64,000 nt of DNA from Streptomyces sclerotialus (GCA_000719105.1 JODX01000006.1:62001-126000), one strand, 5' to 3'. Positions 1-9,495 are shown, numbered from the stretch's first letter. The notes: generated by a model not told the origin, from the sequence alone. A program made the numbers and translations.

Positions 1-1446
1 GCACAGAACTTCAACAAGTCGATACGACAGGGCGTCCCCATTGCGGGTATCCGAGACTTGCTCGGCGAGCAAGCGGATGTGCTGACGACCTTGTACCCGG
101 ATGGCATCGCTCGACTGTGGGGCGCCACTCCCACCACGCGAGCCAAGAACGAAAAAGTAGACGCGTTGAAGAATCGTCGTGTCGGCGATCACGTGTTCTT
201 CTACACAAAGAACCACTTCTTCGCGCGCGCCCGCATACTCCATCTGTTCGACAGCCAGCCCGTCGCAAAGGAGATTTGGGGGACCACCGACAAGAACGCT
301 ACGTGGGAACACATCATGGCGCTGGGGGATGTCGAGGAATTCCCCACTCCCGTTCTTGCCGAACCCATATTGCATCTCCTGAACGTTACAGCGCCGCTAT
401 GGAGTCTTACTCTGCGGTCCGCCGAAGACTACCGCCGCGTCGCCCATTTGTTTCCACCAATGCGCCGACCGGTTCGCCCGCAGGTTTCGCCTACGCTCCC
501 ACCGATATCTCGTCCACTCACCACAACGGGTCTGCTGGACAAGCTCGGGTCTCTCAATACTCATCGCCGCTCGACGGACGGCACTCCGAGCCGCCATCAA
601 CCATTGGCTCTGCTGTGGGCCGTTTCCCGGATCGCGGCAGGGAAGCCGCGCCTGGCACCGTGGTCTTGCTTCCGCACAGAGGTGGGTCAGCTTCTGGCCG
701 AGTTCGGGTTGACCGGCTCCAAGGTCACCCCGGAATACCCCTTCTGGCACTTGCAGGGCAGTGGCCTCTGGGAGGTCCACGGTGTACCAAGCGATGCCGG
801 CTCCATGCCGCAGATACGTATCTTCGACACGGTCCAGCCCGTCGCAGGCCTCACCACTGCGGCCGCCGAGCTGCTGCAAGACCCTCTCACTCGGCTGGAA
901 GCCGTGATCAAGTTGTGCAGCACTTACCTTGATGACGTCGACCAGCTCAAGTTGTTCAGTCGGGTGGATCTAGATGGCTATGTAACAGCCGGTGGCCTGG
1001 TCGATGAGGATGAAGGCAGCCAGGAGACCATCGACACTGAGCAAGCGGCCAGCCCGACGGCGCGCCGGAAGGTCACCTTCTCACGGGTAATCCGCGACTC
1101 CGCGATCGCGACCCAGGTCAAAGAACTGTACGGCCATGCTTGCCAGGTATGCGAAACCCGCCTGCAGTACATGCGCAGGCCTTACAGCCAGGCCGCTCAC
1201 ATCCGGGGCCTCGGGACCCCGCATAACGGACCGGACGAACTGCCGAACCTGCTTTGCCTGTGCCCCAACCATCACATTCTCTTCGACGGTCTCGAGATAT
1301 ACATCGACGTTAACGGCGTCGTCAGACGGACACATGGGGGCGAGTCCTTCGGGCGCCTTCGTCGGCATGCCGACCATCGGATAGATGAGGCACAACTGCA
1401 GTACCACCGAACACTGTGTGAACTGAACGAGCTGACGAGGGAATGA
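1..1446 (+). CDS. Modification-dependent HNH endonuclease with phosphorothioate-DNA-binding domain, 5' partial
   Basis: This is a type IV (modification-dependent) restriction enzyme candidate. The frame is open from base 1, so the true start lies outside; 481 residues are visible. Visible residues about 35-130 (around VGDHVFFYTKNHFF) resemble the PUA/EVE-like readers of modified bases; this is my weakest assignment. Residues about 178-330 match the sulfur-binding domain of ScoMcrA-type enzymes, including KPRLAPWS and PEYPFWHLQ, which in that family binds phosphorothioate DNA. The C-terminal HNH nuclease has H379, C381, C384, AAHIRG and CLCPNHH, a full zinc-finger HNH. The next gene starts one base after the stop, so the two are co-transcribed. 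No dnd modification genes are seen, as expected for a restriction-only enzyme that attacks foreign modified DNA. Confidence 0.85.
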   Translation, partial: AQNFNKSIRQGVPIAGIRDLLGEQADVLTTLYPDGIARLWGATPTTRAKNEKVDALKNRRVGDHVFFYTKNHFFARARILHLFDSQPVAKEIWGTTDKNATWEHIMALGDVEEFPTPVLAEPILHLLNVTAPLWSLTLRSAEDYRRVAHLFPPMRRPVRPQVSPTLPPISRPLTTTGLLDKLGSLNTHRRSTDGTPSRHQPLALLWAVSRIAAGKPRLAPWSCFRTEVGQLLAEFGLTGSKVTPEYPFWHLQGSGLWEVHGVPSDAGSMPQIRIFDTVQPVAGLTTAAAELLQDPLTRLEAVIKLCSTYLDDVDQLKLFSRVDLDGYVTAGGLVDEDEGSQETIDTEQAASPTARRKVTFSRVIRDSAIATQVKELYGHACQVCETRLQYMRRPYSQAAHIRGLGTPHNGPDELPNLLCLCPNHHILFDGLEIYIDVNGVVRRTHGGESFGRLRRHADHRIDEAQLQYHRTLCELNELTRE

Positions 1447-1447
1447 C

Positions 1448-1813
1448 GTGCCGAGCGAAGCAGAACTCAGATTCCACGACGACATGCGCAAGGGCGCCGA
1501 GCGTCTCAAGCGTGAGATCGGCTACAACCCCATGCGGTTCATACGGATGCTGGGTGAACTGGGCGGTGTCATAGCCGCCAAGCAGCTCCTGCGCGGCGGC
1601 AACGCCTCGGACGGGTTCACCACACTATGGGAAGCCGGTCGGCTCGAGCTGAGCGTCGAGGCGTTCGTCCTGCTGCCGTGGTACCAGCACCTCTTCGATG
1701 ACAGCCATCTGGAGACGGCCCGGTACCGGCTGAGCGAGCATGGATTCGACGTCGATCGCTTTCTGCGCCGAGCTCAGGAAGAACCGCCTGCTTGGACTGC
1801 AGCCAGCACCTGA
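1448..1813 (+). CDS. Small conserved protein coupled to the HNH endonuclease
   Basis: This 121-residue protein starts with GTG one base after the endonuclease stop, so translation is probably coupled. It has no signal peptide or membrane segment. The central block MLGELGGVIAAKQLLRGG followed by SDGFTTLWEAGRLELSVEA resembles a widespread uncharacterised module found alone or fused to helicases and nucleases in bacteria. The C-terminal part is helical (TARYRLSEHGFD). No catalytic motif is visible. Its position suggests an accessory factor of the restriction enzyme, but that is inference from context only. Confidence 0.7.
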   Translation: MPSEAELRFHDDMRKGAERLKREIGYNPMRFIRMLGELGGVIAAKQLLRGGNASDGFTTLWEAGRLELSVEAFVLLPWYQHLFDDSHLETARYRLSEHGFDVDRFLRRAQEEPPAWTAAST

Positions 1814-1832
1814 GCTCAGCGAAACCGGCCGA

Positions 1833-3719
1833 TCAGGCCGGCACAGCCTCCCGTACCACTCCACCCGCCAGCTCCCGCAGCTTGTCCCGCGTCTCCGGGT
1901 CCGTCGAGTACACGATCGTGCCGACCATGCCCCGGGTGAGGAGCACCTTGTAGGTGTTGCGGATCAGGCGGTCCACGTCGGTGTCCGAGGCGCCCCTCCT
2001 GAACACCGGGTCCTTGGACGCCGTACGGTCCGTGATCCAGCGGTCGCCGCGCCAGACCAGGTCGGGGCCGATGATGACGCCCGACCAGTCGTACTCGAAG
2101 CCCTGGGCGGTGTAGACGCAGCCGACCTGGCCGAAGCCGGCCGGGTCGGTGGCCCACAGGGCCGACGGCGGGGCGCCGGAGATGGCACGCTCGCCGCGGA
2201 GGTTCCAGGGACGGGTCCAGTCGCCGATGACGACGTCCGCCGGGAGCGGGTCGCCCGGCTTCGGCTCCGGGGACCAGGGCCAGCAGTAGCCTGCGGACAT
2301 GCGAGCGCCGTACCCCTGGGCCCGGCGGGCTTCGAGGAAGGACTCCACCTCCTGCGGGCTGTCGGCGACCAGTAGCTGCATGCGGTCGTCGGGCTCCCAG
2401 ACAACCGGGCCGCCGGGTTCCAGGCCGAGGAGGCGCACGACCCAGCGCAGATAGGCGTCGCTGCCGCCGCAGCGGAACTGGCTCTCCAGCGGCACGACGC
2501 GGCACTCAAGACCTTGGGCCGCCGCAGCCGTCTTGATCTCCTCCACGGTGCCCATCTCGCCGGGGCGCACCACCTGGTGCTCGTCCAGGAGGAAGACGGG
2601 GACCCGGGCGACGCCGATGAGTTCGTCGATCTGCCGCCTGCCGGTGCGCTGGGCGGCCGGGGTGTAGCGGTTGGCGGAGGTCTCGCGGATGCGGTGGGCC
2701 TCGTCGCATATCAGGACGTCGAGGGTGTTCTCCTCGGTCGTCATGAAGCTGTTGAAGTACTTGAAGAGGTCCTGGACCTCGCGCTTGCGGGCGCCTGCGA
2801 CCTTGCGCATCGTCTTCGTGAACGACTGGGAACCGGTGGCGTGCAGGGCCGGGATGCCGCGACGGTACAGCTCGCCGAGGAGGGAGAGCGCGATGACGCT
2901 CTTGCCGGTGCCGGGGCCGCCGGTGACGACCAGGACTTCCTTGTGGTTGGACCGCTTGGCCTTCTCCACGGCGTTGAGCACCATGCGGTAGGCGACCTGC
3001 TGCTCGTCCAGGAGCACGAACTGTTCGCGCTCGCGCACCTCCTGGGCCGCGACCGACATCAGCTGCTTCGACGGGACCGGCCTGCCCGACCGGAGGCCGT
3101 CGGCGGCGCGGCTGCCCGGGTGCTTGTCGCTGAGCTTCGCACGCAGGTGATCGATGAACTCGCCGCGTCGGTCGCCCGTGAACAGCTGCCCCTGGCCGTC
3201 AAGTTCGATGGCCCGGAGACCGCTGACGCCGAACTCGGTCGCGTTGTGGAGATACGCCACTCCGCTGACGCGGTGGGGGTGCTCGGCCACCGCGCCGTTG
3301 AAGTTGACGAGGTACTCGCAGTAGCGGCGTACCTGCTCGATGGGGTTGAGGACCGGGTGGGCATAGGCGTCGATACGGCACAGGACCGGGTCGTCCTCGT
3401 CCGGCTCGGCCTGGCTCCACTGCTTCAGTTCCACGACGACGTACGACGGTTCGCCCGTGGCCGGGTGCACACCGGCGAGCACGACGTCGGCGCGCTTGCT
3501 GTTCAGCGGCAGCGCGTACTCGAGCATGACCTCCACGTCACCGAGGTCCGCGTCGTTGAGCGCGGCGGCCAGGGCGGGGATACTCCGCTCCCAGGAACGG
3601 ACCTCCGAGGCGCTGGGGCGGTGACCGTGCATGTGGACGAACTGCTCGGTGAGGTGGAGGAAGAGCGAGGTGTCGAGCGCCTTCTCGGCGACGGTTTTCG
3701 CTGACGCGCGGAACAGCAA
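1833..3719 (-). CDS. DUF2075 family P-loop ATPase/helicase-like protein
   Basis: This is a predicted DNA/RNA helicase-like ATPase of the DUF2075 (Schlafen-linked) family. The Walker A motif GGPGTGKS lies around residue 273 and the Walker B/DEAH-type motif LICDEAHR around residue 339. The N-terminal part (VVVELKQWSQAE) looks like a nuclease-type fold, as is common in this family. The frame stays open to 4130, but upstream residues look non-coding. I chose the TTG at 3719 because GGGGGA sits five bases before it and because the product then begins with the family-typical LLFRASA. The protein converges on the endonuclease pair and may belong to the same defence-like island. A broken copy of its C-terminus lies at 5141-5429. 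Confidence 0.8.
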   Translation of the reverse strand: MLFRASAKTVAEKALDTSLFLHLTEQFVHMHGHRPSASEVRSWERSIPALAAALNDADLGDVEVMLEYALPLNSKRADVVLAGVHPATGEPSYVVVELKQWSQAEPDEDDPVLCRIDAYAHPVLNPIEQVRRYCEYLVNFNGAVAEHPHRVSGVAYLHNATEFGVSGLRAIELDGQGQLFTGDRRGEFIDHLRAKLSDKHPGSRAADGLRSGRPVPSKQLMSVAAQEVREREQFVLLDEQQVAYRMVLNAVEKAKRSNHKEVLVVTGGPGTGKSVIALSLLGELYRRGIPALHATGSQSFTKTMRKVAGARKREVQDLFKYFNSFMTTEENTLDVLICDEAHRIRETSANRYTPAAQRTGRRQIDELIGVARVPVFLLDEHQVVRPGEMGTVEEIKTAAAAQGLECRVVPLESQFRCGGSDAYLRWVVRLLGLEPGGPVVWEPDDRMQLLVADSPQEVESFLEARRAQGYGARMSAGYCWPWSPEPKPGDPLPADVVIGDWTRPWNLRGERAISGAPPSALWATDPAGFGQVGCVYTAQGFEYDWSGVIIGPDLVWRGDRWITDRTASKDPVFRRGASDTDVDRLIRNTYKVLLTRGMVGTIVYSTDPETRDKLRELAGGVVREAVPA

Positions 3720-4122
3720 GGACTTCCCCCAGGCAGCACGAAGTGACTCGTGCGGGTGGGGGCGTGTCCTTCGGAACTCCACCGGGATGGAGCGGAAGCC
3801 CGTCGGGCCGCGATGATGATGTTCGAGAATACAGGCCGTCCGGGGGTGGACTGGAGCAACGAGGGCGACACCGCATATCCCGGGGCCCGACGAAGCTGGC
3901 CGGCGGAGGCGTGTAGCGGCCGCATCCGTGTCTTGCCCGCTCCGGGATCCGCCTTGAGGGTGAGCGGCGCAGCTACCCCGGGTTGTCGGGTGAGGCTGTT
4001 CGGGTCGATGACCAGGGTCAGGCCGATGTTGCAGCCCTGGAAGACCAGTAGGGCGGTCGAGGACACGAGCAGGCCCTCCCAGCGGGTGCGGTGGCCGGAG
4101 ACACGGGCCATGATTGGCGATC
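3720..4122. other. Gene-free stretch upstream of the DUF2075 gene
   Basis: I see no supportable gene here. Open frames exist on both strands, but none has a convincing start, ribosome binding site or recognisable domain. The stretch must hold the promoter of the DUF2075 gene and the short leader of the gene at 4123. Confidence 0.4.
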
Positions 4123-4875
4123 ATGAACACGTCGTCGAAGAATCACCTAGTCCGAGCCGCCGCCCGCAACAACGCCGAGTGGTGCGCTGCGATGAGCCGA
4201 TCGCACGGCGTGCCGGGCGAGTTCGGGGATCAGGCATGGGCTGCCCCGATCCGGACACCGCTGTACTACCCGGACTCGGTGACGTTGGTGCCGGACGCCG
4301 ACGCCGCCGCGCTGGTGGCCCGGATCGACACTGCCGCGTGCGGCGCCTCCGTCAAGGACAGCTTCGCCGACCTCGATGATCTGACGGAGGCCGGTTTCCA
4401 AGTTCTGTTCGACGCGCAGTGGATACACCGCCCCCCGGCGCGCACGTCCCCGCCGGTGCCGGACCCCGATCTCTCCTGGACCGTGGTGAGCGACCCGGAC
4501 CTGCTGCGCGCCTGGGCACTGGCCTGGGACGACGGGAACGGTGACGCGGACCTCTTCCGGTCCGGGCTGCTCGACGACCCGGACACGTTCGTGCTCGCCG
4601 GACGGTCTCCCGGCACCGGCGGGAACGGGAGCGGTCGGGTGGTCGCCGGAGCGGTGGCGAGCCGTAGTGAGCAGGTCGTCGGGGTCTCGAACGTCTTCGC
4701 GCCGGACGGCGGTCCCGACATGGCCTGGCCGGGTGTGCTGGGTGCCGTGCACCGGTTGTTCCCCACCCTGCCGGTGGTCGGTTATGAGCGCGGTGAGGAC
4801 CTGGACGCCGCGATGCGCCACGGGTTCGAGTCGCTCGGTCCGCTCCGCGTCTGGGTTCAGCCGGCTCAGGACTGA
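4123..4875 (+). CDS. GNAT-like hypothetical protein
   Basis: This 250-residue soluble protein starts at ATG 4123; a TTG nine bases earlier is possible. Its N-terminus (AAARNNAEWCAAMSRSHG, then PLYYPDSVTL) is typical of a Streptomyces family of uncharacterised proteins with a GNAT acetyltransferase-like fold. The C-terminal segment VVGVSNVFAP followed by VVGYERGEDLDAA resembles the acetyl-CoA-binding half of that fold. No substrate can be inferred. It lies between an intact DUF2075 gene and a broken copy, so it may have been carried in with them. Bases 4876-5140 after it hold no gene I can support, only a short open tail ending at 5086. Confidence 0.6.
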   Translation: MNTSSKNHLVRAAARNNAEWCAAMSRSHGVPGEFGDQAWAAPIRTPLYYPDSVTLVPDADAAALVARIDTAACGASVKDSFADLDDLTEAGFQVLFDAQWIHRPPARTSPPVPDPDLSWTVVSDPDLLRAWALAWDDGNGDADLFRSGLLDDPDTFVLAGRSPGTGGNGSGRVVAGAVASRSEQVVGVSNVFAPDGGPDMAWPGVLGAVHRLFPTLPVVGYERGEDLDAAMRHGFESLGPLRVWVQPAQD

Positions 4876-5140
4876 CTACCCCGCACTGGTTCACGCCTTC
4901 AGCGCCGGCCGGGCAGAACCGAGCAGTACGTCTTCCGGTGACAGTGACGGGAAGGAGCTGTACGTCAAGGTGCAGCTCGTTGCCCGTCCGGGCAACGAGT
5001 CCAACCCCAACGCGTTCAGCATGGCCGCACCTCCCGCGTACGGCGGGACGGGCATCGAACGACACCTCGGCTATGTGTACCGCTGAAACCCGGGTTCCGC
5101 GGCTTTCTCGACCGAGCGTCACGCATGTACCGGGCCGTCG

Positions 5141-5429
5141 GGCCGGCACGGCCTCCTGCGCCACCCCGCCCGCCACTCCCGCAGCTTCTCCCGCGTCTCG
5201 GGTCCGTCGAGTACACGATCGCGCTGACCATCCCCCGGGGCAGCAGGACCTTGTGGGTGTGGCGGATCAGGCGGTCCACGTCGGTGTCGGGGGTCGACTT
5301 CTTGAACACCGGGCCCTTGGACGCCGTGCGGTCCGCGATCGAGTGGTCACCGCGCCCCACCAGACCGAGGCCGGTGATGACACCGGGCCAGTCGTAATCG
5401 AAGTCCTGGGCGGTGCAGACGCAGCCGAG
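5141..5429 (-). pseudogene. Broken copy of the DUF2075 C-terminus
   Basis: On the minus strand this encodes CVCTAQDFDYDWPGVI, DRTASKGPVFKK and DTDVDRLIRHTHKVLL, which match the last ~100 residues of the protein at 1833-3719 (CVYTAQGFEYDWSGVI, DRTASKDPVFRR, DTDVDRLIRNTYKVLL). Compared with the intact copy at DNA level there are single-base losses near 5175 and 5200 that shift the frame, and the stop codon is lost. No helicase motifs remain, so this is a remnant of a duplicated or recombined paralogue. Confidence 0.85.
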
Positions 5430-5610
5430 GAACGGAGGACCGCTCACCCGGACGCACACGAGGGCACCGGCCGACGGCCGGGCTGCGCCGGAGCGCGGCC
5501 GCACTTCCGGCGCGCTCGATGTGATGCGACCGGGGACGACCGGCGCCGGTAAGGAGCGTCTGACTCCGTGTCACCTTCTGAGGGACACTTCACCTCATGG
5601 GGGATGCCAC

Positions 5611-8600
5611 ATGGCAATACGCACATACGATGTGGTGGCGCTTCAAGTCCCGATCGTCTATGACATATGGGGCGACCACGATCCGGACGGAATGATCTAC
5701 GCGCTCGCCGCTGACGAGGACGAACTCGGGGCGATTCGGCGAGAGTTCCCCGATCCGTTTCCCCACCCGGTCGAGGAGCCGGACCGGCTCCCGAAGCCCC
5801 ATCCGCTCGTCCGGCCGCTCGTGCTGCGCGCCACCGTCGGCGACCAGGTCGTGGTGCGGTTCCGTAACGAGCTGCCGCAGCGCGCCGGCATCCACGCCCA
5901 GGGCGTCGGCTACGACGTCCTCGAAGCGGACGGCGGCAGGGTCGGCAGGAACCCGGACTCCGCCGCCGCACCGGACGGCGGCCGCCGCACCTACGTCTGG
6001 CGGTGCGACACCGAAGGCACGTTCTTCTTCGCCGACCTCGCCGACCTGCGCGGCGCCGAGCACGGCGCGAACGCGCACGGCCTGTTCGGCGCGCTGATCG
6101 TCGAACCGCGCGGCGCGACCTGGACCGACCCGGTGACCGGCGGACCGCTGGAGTCCGGTCTCTACGCGGACGTCCACGTGCCCGGCCGGCCGAGCTTCCG
6201 CGAGTACGCGATCTTCATGCACGACGAGACGCACAACCACAACCCCGTCCTGCCGCCGCACCCGCGCTACCACTGCGACCTGCCGCGCCCGCACACGCAC
6301 TCCGTCGCCGCGGGCGGGGAGCGGCTGGCACCCGACCTGTTCGGCGACGAGGACCCGGGCCACGGCGGACACGAGGACACGGGCGACGACGCGCACGCCG
6401 CCTCGATGATGCTGATGAGCTACCGCACCGAGCCGATGGGCTGGCGCGCCTTCGCCTACGAGCGGATGCTCGCCGACGGGCAGCTGGACCCGGTGCGCGA
6501 CCAGGTCGTCGGCGAGGAGCAGCACCACAGCTCCTGGCTGTTCGGCGACCCGGCGACCCCGGTGCTGCGCGCCTACCGCGGGGACCACGCGCGGATCCGG
6601 CTGCTGCACGCCGGCGTCAAGGAGACCCACGTCTTCCACCTGCACCTGCACCAGTGGCGGGCGGTTCCCGGCAACGACGACTCGCCGCTGATCGACTCCA
6701 TCTCCATCGGCCCGCAGCAGGGCTTCACCATCGAGACGACCGCCGGGTCGGCCCAGCGCGCGTACGGCGACGCGATCTTCCACTGCCATCTGTATCCGCA
6801 CTTCCACTCCGGGATGTGGGGCATCTGGCGGATCTTCGACAAGCTGCAGGACGGCTCGGGGCACTATCCCGACGGCACGCCGATCGCGGCGCTGCGGCCG
6901 CTGCCCGGCAACCCGGACCGGCCGCAGCCGCCCACCGCCGAGCGGCCGGGCTTCCCCGCCTTCATCTCCGCCACGTTCCCGCAGAAGTCGCCCCGCCCGC
7001 CGCGCACCCCGCGCATGCCGGAGGGCATGGGGCGCGAGCCCACCGACCTGGAGCGCGCGGCGTTCGTCGACGACCCGCAGCCGGGCGAGGCGTTCACCCG
7101 GGTGACGCCCCCGGGGGTCACCCCGCCGGTGCGCCGCTACCACCTGGTGGTGCTGGAGGCGCCGGTCACGTACTTCGACGGCGGCGACGGCCACGGGAAC
7201 GAGAACGGGGACGGGGAGGGGAACAGGGACGAGGGCGGGGAAGCCGGGCACGGCAGCCGGTGGTACGACCCGCGCGGCCATCTCTTCGCGCTGCGGGAGG
7301 AGATCGACGAGGCCGGCGGGGTCGAGGAGTTCCGGCGGCAGCTCGCCGAGGGCCACCGGCAGGTCCAGCCGATCGCGATCCGCGGGCGCAAGGGAGAGGT
7401 ACTGGAGTTCACGCTGACCAACGCGCTGCCGGTCGGCTGCCAGGAGGAGACCGCCTTCGACCCGGTGCTGCCCTTCCAGCCCGAGTGCGGCCTCCACGTC
7501 CACCTGGTCAAGTTCGATCCGCTGGTGGCGGACGGCGCCAGCGTGGGCTGGAACTACCTCTCCGGCACCACCACCACCGACCAGGGCGCGGAGGACTTCG
7601 CGCGGTACAACTCCTGGATGTACCGCTGGTTCTGCGACGAGGAGTTCGGCGTCGTCTTCTTCCACGACCACCTCCTCGCCAACGAGCGGCAGCGGCACGG
7701 CCTGTTCGGCAGCATGATCGCCGAACCGGAGGGCGCGGTGTGGGTCGACCCGCACGACCACGGCCGCGAGGTGCGCAACGGGAACCAGGCGGTGGTACGG
7801 CTCCCGGACGGCACGGCCTTCCGCGAACAGGTCCTCGGCGTCGCCGACTTCGTACCGCTCTTCGAGCGCAGGGACGGCCGCGACGACCCCGTCAACCCGC
7901 CGGAGTTCCCCGGCCGGCTGGAGGACCACGGTGCGATGGCCGTCGGCTACCGCTGCGAGCCGCTGCACGAGCGCGGGGACGAACCGGCCGACTGGTTCTC
8001 CAGCGACAAGCACGGCGACCCCGGTACACCCCTCCTGCGCGGCTACCCCGGCGAACCGGTCCGGCTGCGGCTCTACCAGGGCTCCCACGAGGAGCAGCAC
8101 AGTCTGATGGTGCACGGCATGCGCTGGCGGACCTGGCGCGACGACCCGACGTCACCGCTGCGCGACCAGCAGACACTCGGGATCTCCGAGGCGTTCAGCT
8201 TCCACCTGGACGAGCACCGCGGACCGGGCGACTACCTGTGGCACTTCGCCGCGAGTGACGACACCTGGATGGGGTGCTGGGGGCTGTTCCGGCTGCACGA
8301 GGAGGAGCAGCCGGACCTGCCGCCACTGCCCGGCCGCCGGGCCGGTGACCCGCTGCCGCCGTTCCGCGCCGCGCGAGCCCGGCGCTACCGGGTACGCGCC
8401 CGGAGTGCGGAGATCCACTACAGCGTTCAGCGGTCGGACCCGTTCGGCGTGGAGTACCGCACCGACGGCCAGCCGGACGGCGAACCGCTGATCATCCGCT
8501 GCCGCGCCGGCGAGTGGGTGGAGATCCGGCTCCGCAACGACCTGACGGTGCCGCTGACGCCCACCCCGTTCGACCCGCCGCTGCCCGCCAAGGACGACCC

Positions 8601-9363
8601 GGCGTCCCGTGAGATCTCCGAGCGGGTGTCGCTGCACGTGGGCGGCCTGGTCCGGTACGACGTACGGGACAGCGACGGGGCGCACATCGGGCGCAACCCG
8701 GACGGCACGGTGGGACCGGGCGACGAGATCGTGTACCGCTGGTACGCCGACACACCCGGCGCCGTCCTCCTCCAGGACCGCGCCGACCTGCGCACCCACC
8801 GGCACCGCGGGCTGATCGGCGCGCTGATCGTCGAGCCGGCCGAGGTCACGCCGGACCGCTGGACCGGGGCGCGAAGCCTGCTGCGCCGCCCGGACGGGCC
8901 GCCGGTGCACGAACTGGTCCTGCTCGTCCAGGACGGCATGCGGCACTACCACGACGGCGACCCCGACCAGCCGGTACGCGACCTGGAGGACGAGCCGGAG
9001 GACGCCGGCCAGAAGGGACTCAACTACCGCAGCGCCCACCTGGTGCCGTCCCGGCCGTCCCTGGCCGACCCGCGGCCACCGACACCGCTGCTGGAGTGCC
9101 GCAAGGGTGACCGCATCCGGCTGCACCTCGTCCTCGGCACGGACAAGCCGCGCAACCACAGCTTCCTCGTGCACGGCGCGACCTGGCCGATGGAGGAACA
9201 CCTGCGGCAGCCGCGGGTCGGTTCCGTCGGCGCGCTCAGCCCCGGCAGCGTCCGCACCCTGGACCTGACGGCCGGCGGGCCCGGCGACTACGCGTACCGC
9301 ACCGGCGTGCTGCGCTGGGCGCTCTCGGAGGGGGTGTGGGGTCTCATCCGGGTTCGTGACTGA
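5611..9363 (+). CDS. Giant multicopper oxidase (MnxG-like, multi-cupredoxin)
   Basis: This 1250-residue protein is built from three large cupredoxin-pair modules, the size and layout of MnxG-type manganese oxidases. ATG 5611 is chosen because GGGGGA lies six bases upstream and the N-terminus (VVALQVPIVYDIWGDHDPDG) is family-like. Module 1 has the copper ligands H343-L-H345-L-H347 and the C-terminal H391-C392-H393 with H397, H399 and M402, a type 1 plus trinuclear site signature. Module 2 keeps CGLHVHL and H685-D-H687 but lacks the HCH motif. Module 3 has lost most ligands. There is no signal peptide or Tat motif, so export would need a partner or the protein is cytoplasmic. The substrate (Mn(II), Fe(II) or a phenol) cannot be read from sequence. 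The gene appears monocistronic. Confidence 0.85.
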   Translation: MAIRTYDVVALQVPIVYDIWGDHDPDGMIYALAADEDELGAIRREFPDPFPHPVEEPDRLPKPHPLVRPLVLRATVGDQVVVRFRNELPQRAGIHAQGVGYDVLEADGGRVGRNPDSAAAPDGGRRTYVWRCDTEGTFFFADLADLRGAEHGANAHGLFGALIVEPRGATWTDPVTGGPLESGLYADVHVPGRPSFREYAIFMHDETHNHNPVLPPHPRYHCDLPRPHTHSVAAGGERLAPDLFGDEDPGHGGHEDTGDDAHAASMMLMSYRTEPMGWRAFAYERMLADGQLDPVRDQVVGEEQHHSSWLFGDPATPVLRAYRGDHARIRLLHAGVKETHVFHLHLHQWRAVPGNDDSPLIDSISIGPQQGFTIETTAGSAQRAYGDAIFHCHLYPHFHSGMWGIWRIFDKLQDGSGHYPDGTPIAALRPLPGNPDRPQPPTAERPGFPAFISATFPQKSPRPPRTPRMPEGMGREPTDLERAAFVDDPQPGEAFTRVTPPGVTPPVRRYHLVVLEAPVTYFDGGDGHGNENGDGEGNRDEGGEAGHGSRWYDPRGHLFALREEIDEAGGVEEFRRQLAEGHRQVQPIAIRGRKGEVLEFTLTNALPVGCQEETAFDPVLPFQPECGLHVHLVKFDPLVADGASVGWNYLSGTTTTDQGAEDFARYNSWMYRWFCDEEFGVVFFHDHLLANERQRHGLFGSMIAEPEGAVWVDPHDHGREVRNGNQAVVRLPDGTAFREQVLGVADFVPLFERRDGRDDPVNPPEFPGRLEDHGAMAVGYRCEPLHERGDEPADWFSSDKHGDPGTPLLRGYPGEPVRLRLYQGSHEEQHSLMVHGMRWRTWRDDPTSPLRDQQTLGISEAFSFHLDEHRGPGDYLWHFAASDDTWMGCWGLFRLHEEEQPDLPPLPGRRAGDPLPPFRAARARRYRVRARSAEIHYSVQRSDPFGVEYRTDGQPDGEPLIIRCRAGEWVEIRLRNDLTVPLTPTPFDPPLPAKDDPASREISERVSLHVGGLVRYDVRDSDGAHIGRNPDGTVGPGDEIVYRWYADTPGAVLLQDRADLRTHRHRGLIGALIVEPAEVTPDRWTGARSLLRRPDGPPVHELVLLVQDGMRHYHDGDPDQPVRDLEDEPEDAGQKGLNYRSAHLVPSRPSLADPRPPTPLLECRKGDRIRLHLVLGTDKPRNHSFLVHGATWPMEEHLRQPRVGSVGALSPGSVRTLDLTAGGPGDYAYRTGVLRWALSEGVWGLIRVRD

Positions 9364-9495
9364 CCTCGTCCGAAGTGGGGCAGTGAGGGCCGTTGGGACT
9401 GACGGTGCCCGTGTGTCCCGGTCGGCGGCGGGGTACCCGGCGGAGCGCCGGGCGACACGAGTGCGGCAGCTCATCCACCGCGGAAGGAGCCGAAC

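Noticed and set aside
3720..4130. N-terminal extension of the DUF2075 protein
   Set aside because: The open frame continues, but the extra residues are Pro/His/Arg-rich without family match, and a good binding site precedes TTG 3719.
1..5600. A complete Dnd or Ssp phosphorothioation system
   Set aside because: No dndA-E, dndFGH or ssp genes are present; only a restriction-type nuclease is seen.
5590..8115. Long open frame on the minus strand inside the multicopper oxidase gene
   Set aside because: It is the usual antisense shadow of a high-GC gene; it has no domain and the plus strand has clear copper motifs.
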